Shown here: in pieces, positions 9,121 through 17,300 of the stretch
How the letters are laid out: every line of letters begins with the position of its first letter
Numbering within the stretch: the first letter of the stretch is position 1
NCBI GenBank assembly: GCA_016195405.1
Contig: JACPZP010000027.1
Coordinates: forward strand, 1 to 32,375
Origin: Planctomycetota bacterium
Lineage (GTDB): Bacteria > Planctomycetota > Planctomycetia > Gemmatales > Gemmataceae
DNA: 32,375 nucleotides
Direction of reading: 5' to 3'
The notes under the pieces: generated by a model
The model's database searches: none
What the model was told of the DNA's origin: nothing
What the model saw: the letters and a program-made list of their open reading frames with translations, nothing else
Program-made: the position numbers and the translations under genes

Positions 9121-9170
9121 GGGTCACCTTGTGGGCACTCGCCCCCGCAGGCTTCGCGTGAGCCTTCCCG
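9121..9170 (-). promoter_or_regulatory. Conserved kinase leader, copy B
   Basis: This is the counterpart of the leader at 1267-1316, aligned without gaps. On the minus strand AGGCT (9161-9165) and AGCCT (9149-9153) can form a five-pair stem with a seven-base loop, followed by the GCGGGGGCGA box and the AAGGTGA ribosome site. The rest of the 222-bp gap up to 9342 contains no gene. Confidence 0.5.
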
Positions 9171-9252
9171 TCCCGGATCCAAGCTGTTGTCCGTCAAGGC
9201 TTTGCGAATTCCAGTGGGACACGGCGGACGGAAGGGAGTACCGCTGTCCCAC

Positions 9253-9265
9253 CGCAACTATAGGT
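9253..9265 (-). promoter_or_regulatory. Possible -10 region, ACCTATAGTTGCG
   Basis: This 13-bp sequence on the minus strand contains TATAGT and is identical to one at 31110-31122, upstream of the kinase-REC-HD-GYP gene in the same orientation. Here it lies about 133 bases before the start codon. No good -35 element is present at the usual distance. Confidence 0.3.
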
Positions 9266-9342
9266 TAGAATTTTCGGTTTAGCTGAGAAATGCTGCCGCA
9301 ACGGAGCGGCATTTTCCACGCGCCCGGCCACATTGCAGCCTG

Positions 9343-10527
9343 TTACAGGCCCGCGTTCTGGTGCATGCGCAGCGCCTGGGCTTTGGTGATCTTGCGGCCA
9401 CGGGCGTCGGTGGTGCCGAACATGAGGTGCAGGGGGTTGGCGCCGTCGTCTAATTCGCCGAGCGCGTGGCCGGCCTCGTGGGCCAACGTTTCGCCCATGT
9501 TGGCGGCGTTGCCGGCCGCATCCTCGAAGATGCAATCACGATTGCCGCCGATTTCGGTGATGGCGTCGACGCTATCGGTCGGGGTCGCCGAGAAATTCGC
9601 GCCTCCGGGCTCGCCGTCATCGTCGGTTTCAACCTCACGAACGAAGAAGACGTTGAATTTCGCGGATCCATTGCGATGCCGCACGATGTTCGGCCATTCA
9701 CCATTGGTTTGCAGCCCGATGGTGTTGACTTCCGTGCCGAGGTTGTCGGTGATCGTCAGCCGCCGGGCGCTGACGAGGCGGAATTGGATATTGGCCTGGC
9801 GCAGGTAGATCTGGTTCATGAGCGGAAGGAAGCCCGCCTCATCGCCGGGGTTGCGTGTCTGGGTGCCGACGCCGGCGTTGACCACGTAGTGAAAAGCGAT
9901 ACCCAGATTGCGGCGCCGCCGCACCGAGACGTCCAAGCGGGCCACTTGATTGCCGGCGCCGTCGAGGACGCGAATAAAGGCGTCGCCCGCCGCCACGCCC
10001 TGAATGTTGATGATTCCTGTGGGAATGCGGCCGATGGTCCCGAGGATGATGTCGCGCTCCACCGTGGCAATGTTGCGATTGCTGGTAAGGAGGCTGAAGC
10101 TGCCGCCGTTGACCAGGCGCACGCGATTGACGTCTTGGAATGGCACCAGGAGCCAGGGAAAAGGAGCGGCCGTCGCATCGAAACCGTCGAGGGGATCGGC
10201 CTGGTTGAGCGGGTTCAGGGGATCGAGCGGCTGCTGGTGGCGAAAGCTGACGGCAGCCGATGACGCCGGCGTACGGTCGAAGGTGTTGAGCTTGTTGATC
10301 GTCACGTTGTTGGTGTCGACGCGGCCGTCGTTGAAGCCGACTTGGCGCTTCTGGAAGTTCCGAATGGCCCCGATCGTGAGAGGGCCGACAACGGAGTCTG
10401 TATCGAGCAGAGGAGACGGCCCGCCTTCGCCGTCCGGCACCTGATTGAGCATTTCCTGGATAACCCGAACGTCTTCCCGAAGATTCACGCCCCCCGCTCC
10501 CACCGCCGCGCTGATGAACCGTGCCAT
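9343..10527 (-). CDS. Zinc metalloprotease with peptidoglycan-binding-like N-terminus
   Basis: This is a 394-residue protein. Residues about 15-82 resemble a peptidoglycan-binding domain (VRVIQEMLNQV, VVGPLTIGAIRNFQKRQ). The middle, about 125-205, looks like a beta-sandwich with the Ig-like phrase SLLTSNRNIATV. The C-terminal third has the zinc site HEAGHALGELD (His350, Glu351, His354, Asp360), with a likely Met-turn at Met369 (PLHLMFG). The pattern HExxHxxGxxD has Asp as third ligand, as in snapalysin-type metzincins, where most metzincins have His. No signal peptide or membrane helix is visible, which is unusual for such an enzyme and leaves its export route open. The start is supported by GAGGTGA six bases upstream of the ATG. 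The gene lies downstream of the repeat protein at 10657-12000 on the same strand (129-bp gap). Confidence 0.82.
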   Translation of the reverse strand: MARFISAAVGAGGVNLREDVRVIQEMLNQVPDGEGGPSPLLDTDSVVGPLTIGAIRNFQKRQVGFNDGRVDTNNVTINKLNTFDRTPASSAAVSFRHQQPLDPLNPLNQADPLDGFDATAAPFPWLLVPFQDVNRVRLVNGGSFSLLTSNRNIATVERDIILGTIGRIPTGIINIQGVAAGDAFIRVLDGAGNQVARLDVSVRRRRNLGIAFHYVVNAGVGTQTRNPGDEAGFLPLMNQIYLRQANIQFRLVSARRLTITDNLGTEVNTIGLQTNGEWPNIVRHRNGSAKFNVFFVREVETDDDGEPGGANFSATPTDSVDAITEIGGNRDCIFEDAAGNAANMGETLAHEAGHALGELDDGANPLHLMFGTTDARGRKITKAQALRMHQNAGL

Positions 10528-10656
10528 AACGAATCACCTCACCCAGGAAGCCAATTAGGCCCCGCGGTCGGGCGGGACAAACTCCAATTCGCACGCGTTA
10601 TGCCTATAAATCTTATGTTTTTGTTCGCGTGAAACCGGACAGTGGTGACGAAGAGT

Positions 10657-12000
10657 TTAAGGGACTACCCTGCTCCTCGTGACGTCGCGTACGAAGTCTT
10701 CGGGCCTTGTTCTCAAGTCGTTGGCGCCTTTGTTGGGAAGGCTGCGGCGGATCGTGCCGTCCTTGTCGATGCCGTCGACGGCGCCGGTGCCGTTGACGTC
10801 GACCCCCAGAATCAGGCGGTTCTTGCCGTCTGTGGCATTGAGATTGAGCAAGCCGCCGACGGCGTTCTGCGCCGAGCCGAGCCAGACTTCCTGTTTCTTG
10901 TTTTTGTTGAAGAAGCCGAGTTGGCCGTTGCCGTCCTTGCCGACGTCGAGGGTGACGCGGTTGCCGCCGTCGGGGACGTTCATTTCGAGGAAGCCGCCGC
11001 GCCCGGTATTGTCGGAGCCCAGGAGCAATTCGGATTTCTTGCTCTTATTCAGGAAGCTCAAGAGGCCGTCGCCGTTGGGGCCGACGTCGGCAATGACGCG
11101 TGAGATACCGTCGGGACCATTGATATTGAGCAGGCCGCCTTGGCCGTTGCGCGAAGAGCCGAGCAGGGCTTCCGCTTTCTTGTCCTTGTTGAAAAAGCCG
11201 ATGACGCCGTCGCCTTCCTTGCCGATGTCTGCGATGACACGCGAAATGCCGTCGGGCGCGTTGACATTGACCAGGCCGCCTTGGCCGTTCTGCGACGAGC
11301 CGATCATGGCTTCCGCTTTCTTGTCTTTATTGTAAAACCCGAGGATGCCGGCGCCTTCCTTGCCGATGTCCATGATGACGCGAGCAATGCCGTCGGGGGC
11401 GCTCATCTGCAAGAAGCCGCCGCGGCCGGTGTTGTCGGCGCCGAGCATGAGTTCGGTCTTTCTGTCCCGGTTGTAAAAGCTCATGGCGCCGTCGCCGGTG
11501 CGGGCCACGTTCAGGACCACGCGCGAGCGGTTCTCGGCGTCGCGGAGGTCGATCATGCCGCCCTGCATCTGCAAAACCCCGCCGTCCTTGTCGAGATTGA
11601 CGAGGATCTGCGCCTTGCCATGGGCGTCGTGAACCTTGATAAAGCCGCCGAAAGCATCGAAGCCGACGGCGACGCGCTCTTTGCCCTCGGCGTCCACAAC
11701 CTTCAAGGATTTGCAAACGACTTCGTCGGCCGCGGGACCGCCTGGTTTGGGCAGGTTCTTGTCGTCCTTTTTGGCGGGGATCTTGGTCTCTTCACCGGGC
11801 CTGGTCCGTGCCGGCCGCTCTTCGCGCTGAGCGAACAGGCTGCCCGCGCCGCCTGCCGTCAACTCGCGGAAAAGCAGGATTCCCAACACCAGCAGCACCA
11901 CCGAAACGGTTTTGCGAAAGGCGCCCTGGCGCTTCAAACGCTCTATCTCTCGGCGCAATTCTTCGATTTGGCCCCGGCAACCACATGCATCAGCATCCAT
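10657..12000 (-). CDS. Membrane-anchored protein of 47-residue repeats
   Basis: This is a 447-residue protein of unknown function. Residues 9-25 form a short charged coiled coil (QIEELRREIERLKRQ), with a CxC at 6-8 just before it. A membrane helix at about 29-46 follows, then a Lys/Pro-rich linker (58-90). The rest is a chain of repeats of exactly 47 residues starting with GG at 147, 194, 241, 288 and 335, with a shortened copy from 382 and a degenerate one before 147. Each has the frame GGxxxxxxPDGxxRVxxDxGxxGxGxxxFxNxxKKxExxLGS. Regular Gly turns and alternating strands suggest a beta-solenoid or stacked beta-sheet fold exposed on the cell surface or in the periplasm. GGGGAG precedes the ATG by seven bases. 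It shares strand with the metalloprotease downstream, which might act on it, but nothing proves a link. Confidence 0.85.
   Translation of the reverse strand: MDADACGCRGQIEELRREIERLKRQGAFRKTVSVVLLVLGILLFRELTAGGAGSLFAQREERPARTRPGEETKIPAKKDDKNLPKPGGPAADEVVCKSLKVVDAEGKERVAVGFDAFGGFIKVHDAHGKAQILVNLDKDGGVLQMQGGMIDLRDAENRSRVVLNVARTGDGAMSFYNRDRKTELMLGADNTGRGGFLQMSAPDGIARVIMDIGKEGAGILGFYNKDKKAEAMIGSSQNGQGGLVNVNAPDGISRVIADIGKEGDGVIGFFNKDKKAEALLGSSRNGQGGLLNINGPDGISRVIADVGPNGDGLLSFLNKSKKSELLLGSDNTGRGGFLEMNVPDGGNRVTLDVGKDGNGQLGFFNKNKKQEVWLGSAQNAVGGLLNLNATDGKNRLILGVDVNGTGAVDGIDKDGTIRRSLPNKGANDLRTRPEDFVRDVTRSRVVP
10735..11562 (-). repeat. 141-bp tandem coding repeats
   Basis: Five full 141-bp units and one shortened unit code for the 47-residue repeats of the 10657-12000 protein. 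Neighbouring units differ at many third positions, but some are close to each other (those starting at residues 194, 241 and 288). This suggests stepwise duplication. Confidence 0.85.
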
Positions 12001-12084
12001 GGCGGCACTCCCCTGGGAGTTGAGTGATAGGGACGACGGCTTGAGGGCATTATATTATGAGGGCAACCAGAACCGGAGGTTTCG

Positions 12085-13227
12085 ATGGATGAGCCGCTTT
12101 CCCTGGGCGCGACAACGCCGTTGGTGCCCCCCTTGTATCAGTCTTCGGTTTACACGATTCCTGATCTGGATGCGCTCGACCGCATCATGAACGCGGAGGA
12201 GCCGGGCTTCACGTATGCCCGCGACGCCCACCCCAACGCCCGCATGTTGGGCGACAAGCTGGCCAAGCTGGAAGGCGCCAAGTGGGGTGTTATCACCGGC
12301 TCAGGCATGGGATCGTTAAGCGCGATACTCCTCGCGACCGTGCAGCAGGGCCAGCGCGTTCTCGCCAGCAATCGCCTTTATGGCCGAACGACGCAGCTTC
12401 TGGGCCAGGAGTTCCTCCGTTACGGCGTGACCACCGACTTCGTCGACGCCAACGAACTCGACGCCGTGGAGGCCGCCTTGGGCAAAGGGCCGCGGCTCCT
12501 CTTGGTCGAAACCGCATCGAATCCACTTCTGCGCGTCGTTGACGTTCCCGCACTTGCCAAGCTTTGCAGGCAATTCGGCTGCCTGTTCGTGGTCGACAAC
12601 ACCTTCGCCACGCCGGTCCTCACCAGGCCGCTTGAGATGGGCGCCGACATCGTTATGGAGAGCCTGACGAAAATGATCGGCGGCCACAGCGACGTCACGC
12701 TCGGCCTCTTGTGCGGCAACGACCCCGATCGACTGCCCGGCGTGAGCGCAGCGGTCAGCATCTGGGGTTTGGCGTCCAATCCGTTCGACTGTTGGCTCAC
12801 TGATCGCGGCATGGCGACCTTGCCCGTGCGTGTGAAGGCGGCTTCGGCAAACGCGGCGATCCTGGCTGATTGGCTGAGCGAGCAGCCCGGCGTGCGGCAA
12901 GTGATCTATCCGGGGCGAAGCGATCATCCGGATCACGCCCTGGCGGGCAGAATCATGCAAGGCGGCTACGGCAACATGCTCTGTTTCGAACTGGAGGGTG
13001 GACGGTCAGCGGTCAATCGTTTGCTGCACCGGGCAGCGGGGATTCCGTTCAGCCCGTCGCTGGGCCACGTCTTCACTACGGTCAGTCATCCCGGCACCAC
13101 GTCGCACCGTTACGTCAGCCCCGCGGAGAAACGCCGGCAAGGAATCGGAGATGGATTGATCCGTATGTCCGTCGGCGTCGAAGAGGTAGAGATGACGCAA
13201 CGTGAACTTGAGAAGGGCTTGGTTTAG
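12085..13227 (+). CDS. Cys/Met-metabolism PLP-dependent enzyme (trans-sulfuration family)
   Basis: This 380-residue enzyme belongs to the cystathionine gamma-lyase/synthase and methionine gamma-lyase family. The PLP-binding lysine is Lys196 in ESLTKMIGGHSD, and the cofactor-nitrogen Asp is Asp171 in VVDNTFATP. YARDAHPNARMLGDKLAKLEGA matches the family's YxRxxNPTxxxLexxlAxLEgg region, but with AHPN for the usual NPT. GSGMGSLSAILLA matches the phosphate-binding turn and SLGHVFTTVSHPGTTSH the C-terminal substrate region. Length is normal. The exact reaction cannot be settled from these motifs. GGAGG lies five bases before the ATG. The nitrilase-family gene starts 32 bases after the stop and is probably cotranscribed, so the pair may handle a sulfur- or nitrogen-containing amino-acid derivative. 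Confidence 0.9.
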   Translation: MDEPLSLGATTPLVPPLYQSSVYTIPDLDALDRIMNAEEPGFTYARDAHPNARMLGDKLAKLEGAKWGVITGSGMGSLSAILLATVQQGQRVLASNRLYGRTTQLLGQEFLRYGVTTDFVDANELDAVEAALGKGPRLLLVETASNPLLRVVDVPALAKLCRQFGCLFVVDNTFATPVLTRPLEMGADIVMESLTKMIGGHSDVTLGLLCGNDPDRLPGVSAAVSIWGLASNPFDCWLTDRGMATLPVRVKAASANAAILADWLSEQPGVRQVIYPGRSDHPDHALAGRIMQGGYGNMLCFELEGGRSAVNRLLHRAAGIPFSPSLGHVFTTVSHPGTTSHRYVSPAEKRRQGIGDGLIRMSVGVEEVEMTQRELEKGLV

Positions 13228-13228
13228 C

Positions 13229-13247
13229 CCCGGTTCGCAGAACCGGG
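13229..13247 (+). other. Hairpin between the PLP-enzyme and nitrilase genes
   Basis: CCCGGTTC and GAACCGGG form a perfect eight-pair stem with a GCA loop, right after the stop codon and just before the GGAG ribosome site (13249-13252) of the next gene. No T-run follows, so it is not a typical terminator. It may shape mRNA stability or the ratio of the two proteins. Confidence 0.5.
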
Positions 13248-13259
13248 CGGAGAACAACG

Positions 13260-14252
13260 ATGCCGAGATTCCTCGCCGCCGCGTGCCAGACCGATTTCCC
13301 AAATCCCAAGGATCGCAGCGAAATCGCCGGCCGCGTAAGCCACATGCTGGCGATGATCGACCGGGCCGTCGTCGGATACGGCCCGTTCGGGACGGTGAAG
13401 CTCTTGGCGTTTCCCGAGTTCGCCCACGCCGCTCCAGTCTATTTCACCGTGGAGGAACTCTTCGACAAGCTCGCGATTCCCATTCCCAACGAGCACACCG
13501 ACCGCTACCACAAAAAAGCGCGCGAGCACGGCGTCCACATTCAGACCGGCACCTTTCTGGAGAGAGACGATCGCTATCCGGGCCACGTCTTCAACACGAC
13601 GTGCCTGATCGGTCCCGACGGCATTCTTTACCGTTACCGCAAGACGCATCCATGGATTCCTTGGGAGGTTCATGCCAGCCCGCACGACATCCAGGGCTAC
13701 TTGGAGGACATGTTTCCGGTGGCCGAGACCGAGATCGGCAAAATCGGCGTCGCCACCTGTTATGATTGGCTGTTTCCCGAAGCGATCCGGCAACTCGCCC
13801 TCAAAGGGGCGGAAATTCTAGTCCGCGTGTCGGCGTACATGGATCCCTGGGGCGCGACTCCGCCCATGGACTGGTGGACCGTCGTAAACCGCTGCCGGGC
13901 CCTGGAGAACATCGCTTATGTCGTGGCCGCCAACCAAGGCGCTGCGGCCGAGCATTACCCGCCGTTCTCCTGGCCGGGAGGCAGCATGATCGTCGACTAC
14001 GATGGCCGTATCTTGGCCCAGGCCGACCCCGGTCCCGGCGAGAAAATCGTCGTCGCCCCGCTCGACATCGCCGCCCTCCGTGCCGAGCGCGACCGCCGCA
14101 TGGGCCATCACATGCTCGGCCATTTGCGAATGGAGGCGTACAAGGAATATCGAAAGGCGATCTATCCGGGAAGTTTGGCGCAGGGACAAAAGGCGCTTAC
14201 GATCGAAGGCAACAACCGGGCGATCGCCGAGGGCAAGAAGCGCCTCGTTTAG
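13260..14252 (+). CDS. Carbon-nitrogen hydrolase (nitrilase superfamily)
   Basis: This 330-residue protein has the Glu-Lys-Cys triad of the nitrilase/amidase superfamily: Glu53 in LAFPEFAH, Lys128 in YRKTHPW and Cys167 in GVATCYDWLFPE. Such enzymes hydrolyse amides, carbamoyl groups or nitriles through a thioester on the cysteine. The Tyr after the active cysteine, where true nitrilases have Trp-Glu, argues for an amidase or N-carbamoyl-type substrate, but the substrate is not known. It has no signal peptide, so it is cytoplasmic. GGAG lies seven bases before the ATG. It is probably cotranscribed with the PLP enzyme upstream. Its stop codon lies inside the perfect inverted repeat at 14246-14305. 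Confidence 0.9.
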   Translation: MPRFLAAACQTDFPNPKDRSEIAGRVSHMLAMIDRAVVGYGPFGTVKLLAFPEFAHAAPVYFTVEELFDKLAIPIPNEHTDRYHKKAREHGVHIQTGTFLERDDRYPGHVFNTTCLIGPDGILYRYRKTHPWIPWEVHASPHDIQGYLEDMFPVAETEIGKIGVATCYDWLFPEAIRQLALKGAEILVRVSAYMDPWGATPPMDWWTVVNRCRALENIAYVVAANQGAAAEHYPPFSWPGGSMIVDYDGRILAQADPGPGEKIVVAPLDIAALRAERDRRMGHHMLGHLRMEAYKEYRKAIYPGSLAQGQKALTIEGNNRAIAEGKKRLV

Positions 14253-14305
14253 CGGGGAGCCGCAGGCGACCGGCTCCACGGTCGCCTGCGGCTCCCCGCT
14301 AAACG
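14246..14305. repeat. Perfect 27-bp inverted repeat between convergent genes
   Basis: Positions 14246-14272 are the exact reverse complement of 14279-14305, with a six-base loop (GCTCCA). The arms start with CGTTT and continue as a GC-rich stem. The left arm contains the nitrilase stop TAG, and the right arm ends one base before the stop of the convergent gene, so the palindrome fills the whole intergenic space. A nested GGAGCC/GGCTCC pair allows other folds. It most likely acts as a two-way transcription end or mRNA stabiliser. The form is also that of a REP-like dispersed element. Confidence 0.85.
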
Positions 14306-17300
14306 TCAATTCCCGACCTTGCGCGTTTGATACTTGCGCAAATATTCCTGGTGCCGCGGCGTCTGCGGGTAGCGTTCGCTCGCGCCGTATGGAAATTGGC
14401 TCATCGCGCGGAAGGGCAACGGCTCGATGGTCTCGCCCGTCGCCGTGTGTACCGAGATGCTTTTGCAATAACCCCACGAACGCAGAATGTAGCTGCGCGT
14501 CCAGCCGTCGGGCAACGTGGAGAGCCCGGCGGCGTCAAAGCTCACTGTCAATTCATCGCCGGCCGCGAAGACGACGAAGCGGTCGTCGTGCTCGCTCAAG
14601 AGTTCCGTCACTTCGCCGAAACGCGTCATCATGCCTTTCAGGCGCGAGATCGGGGCGGCTTCGTGCTTATGGAAATCGTAGAGCGTCGGCGCCTTGCCGT
14701 CGGGTGAGTATTCCTGCATGTGGTTGCCGGCACGCAAGTCGGCTGATTCCACCGGCAACGTCGTCGTGCGGATGTGCTTGCCACGAATCGAACCCGTTTC
14801 GGCGACGGTCTTGCCGGGCAGCGACTCGAGCGCCGGCGCCACGAAAATCTGATCCCAGTAGACTTGCATGTTCGTGCGCAGACGAATCACGCTAGTCGGC
14901 CCGGTCAGCTTGCCGGTGACGTCGACGAGCATCATGCGTGGCCGGCCGGCGGGGAAGCCGACCTCGGGGACAATCGTCTCCCACTTGCCGTCGTCTTTCT
15001 TGCGTTCCAGCACCGGGTCGATCAGCGGCACGCCGGCTTGCCCCGCGGCGATGATCGCTTCCGGATAGGGGTAATCGGTCCAGCCCGCGAGGCAGAGGAA
15101 CAAGCGGTCCGTGCGGCCGAATTTCGCCAGCCGATCGCCGAAATCCAGCTCGACCCAATGCTCCTCGGCGAACCCGAGCCAGCTTCGTGTCGCGAAGCCG
15201 TCGATCATCTTGCGATCCCACTCCTTGCTGGTTTCGAGCACGTCGCGGCCACGATGATCCGTCGCTTTGTCGGGAAAAATCTTGTCGCCCAGTGCGTGTA
15301 CATCCTGGCTCGGAAAAGCGCTGGCGAATCGCTCCTCCGGATACACGGTAATGTTCTTCGGATGATCGACGGTGATCAGTTGCAGCCGATCGAGATAGGT
15401 CGCCTCGTCCATCGGCTCGCCGATCTTGAGGCGGAGCTTGCCGTCCTTGGGTTTGAGCTTGTCTCCGCGAATCCAAACCGATTCCTCGGGGCGGGGTTGA
15501 CGGCAAGTGCCGTCGGGATTGGGCTCACCCAGGGCGCCGCCGCCCAAGAAATCGCAGATGAACGCGTATTTCTCGCCGTCCCAGGTGAAGAGCAGGGGGC
15601 ACGAATCGGGCATGCGGTTGATCTGGGCAATCTTGTGCAACTGGCCGGCCGTCAGGCTTAATTCCCCCTGCCAGGTGCCGTCCGGCCAGCGCAGGCGGAC
15701 GACGTCGGCCATCGCGTTCTTGCCGAGGCCCAGGATCACATTCTCGTGCGATTGCCCGAGGCCGGCGGCGAGCGTGCCTAGCTCGATGCCGGTTTCGAAT
15801 CCGCCCGCATAGACGCGCACTTTGACGCCGATGCCGTCGTTGTTGCAGCGGAGTTGACGCTTGCCTTTGCCCATCTGGAAGCGACGGCCTTTGATCTCCA
15901 GTTTCAGCCCTTTGTTGCCGTTGCCCAGGTTGCGATGGAATTGCAATCCTTGCGACTCCGACCAAACCAGCAAATCAGCGAAGTCGTCGCCGTCCAAATC
16001 GGCGGCCGTCACGGCTTGAATGTCCGCGGGCCAATCGACGCCCAGAGCGTTCGGCGCCAAAAGCAGCTTCTCGCCGTCGTTGTGGAGCAAGACCGGTTCA
16101 CGTTTTTCCGATAAGCCGATGATGTCGGTGTTGCCGTCGAGATCGAAATCCACTGCCTTTGCCTGAATCAGATTCGGGGATTTGACGAGTCCCCTTTCAA
16201 GCCTCATGCGAAAGGGCCGTTTGGTAGGATCGGTTGAATTTAGCCATAGTTGGGGCGCCTCGCGTGGGCTGATCAATAGGAAGTCGGCTACGTCGCGTTG
16301 CCGGCTATCTAAAATCAGCATGCCGTTCCCGCCCGGCAAGCACTCGTCCCGACAATGCTCGAGATGGAACTTCAACAGGCGGTCGTTCAACATCGGCAGC
16401 GGACCACTGCCGTCCGTGATGACGACAAAATCAACGTCCCTATCAGCGTCGATATCGGCGACTGTCACATTTACAGGCCTGTGTCGTAGATTGGACCAGG
16501 GCTGTGGATCGTCCCAGCGCTTGAAGGCCGTCGTGAGACCGAGCGCTTCGCCCTTGATATCCGGCTTGGCTTCACCGATATTCAAGAAGACGGCCACACC
16601 GCTACGATCCTTCGCCTCCTTTCCGCTGAGGGCAGCCAATGCGCCTTCGGGATTCTCCGCGAACTGACACACGATGAGGTCGAGGTCGGCATCCTGATCG
16701 AGGTCGAGCCACCCGGCCCCCAGACAGACGCCCGTGAGCGAGTCGAGCTTGGCTTGTTTGGTGACGTCGATGAACCCTTTGCCTTCCTTGACCGCGTTGC
16801 GAAATAGGCGCACGCCCTGAACGCCGGTCAGCAGCAGATCCGCATAATCATCGTTGTCGTAGTCGGCCGCGAACACGCCCAAGCTCGGCGGCTGATCGGC
16901 CAGGCCCAGCTCGCGGGTGACGTCGCAAAATTTGCCGCCTTCATTGTGCAGGAGCAGGTCCCGGACCTTGCCGTTGTCGACCACCGCGCCGGCCAAGAAA
17001 ATGTCGAGCTTGCCGTCGCGGTCGTAATCGAGAACGATCATCGTCAAACCGAAGCGTTTGCGGATCGCGCGGTAAAGATCGCCGACCGTGCCCGGACCGA
17101 AATCCTCGCCCTTGGCCCACCGGACGCCGGCGGGAAGCTCGATCTTCCAGTCCTTGGTTTTCTCGAAAAGCGGCAACGGGCCGAAGGCGCGCGGCAGCCT
17201 GTTCCTTTCCGGCGTGCCGATGCAGATGGTGTACTTGCCCAGCCCGGCGTAGACGGTTTCCGTAATCCGCCCCCAGTTTGCTTGGTCAACGAGTCGCTTG

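Noticed and set aside
9338..9350. GCCTGT/ACAGGC palindrome at the metalloprotease stop
   Set aside because: The loop would be only one base, so it cannot fold as a hairpin.
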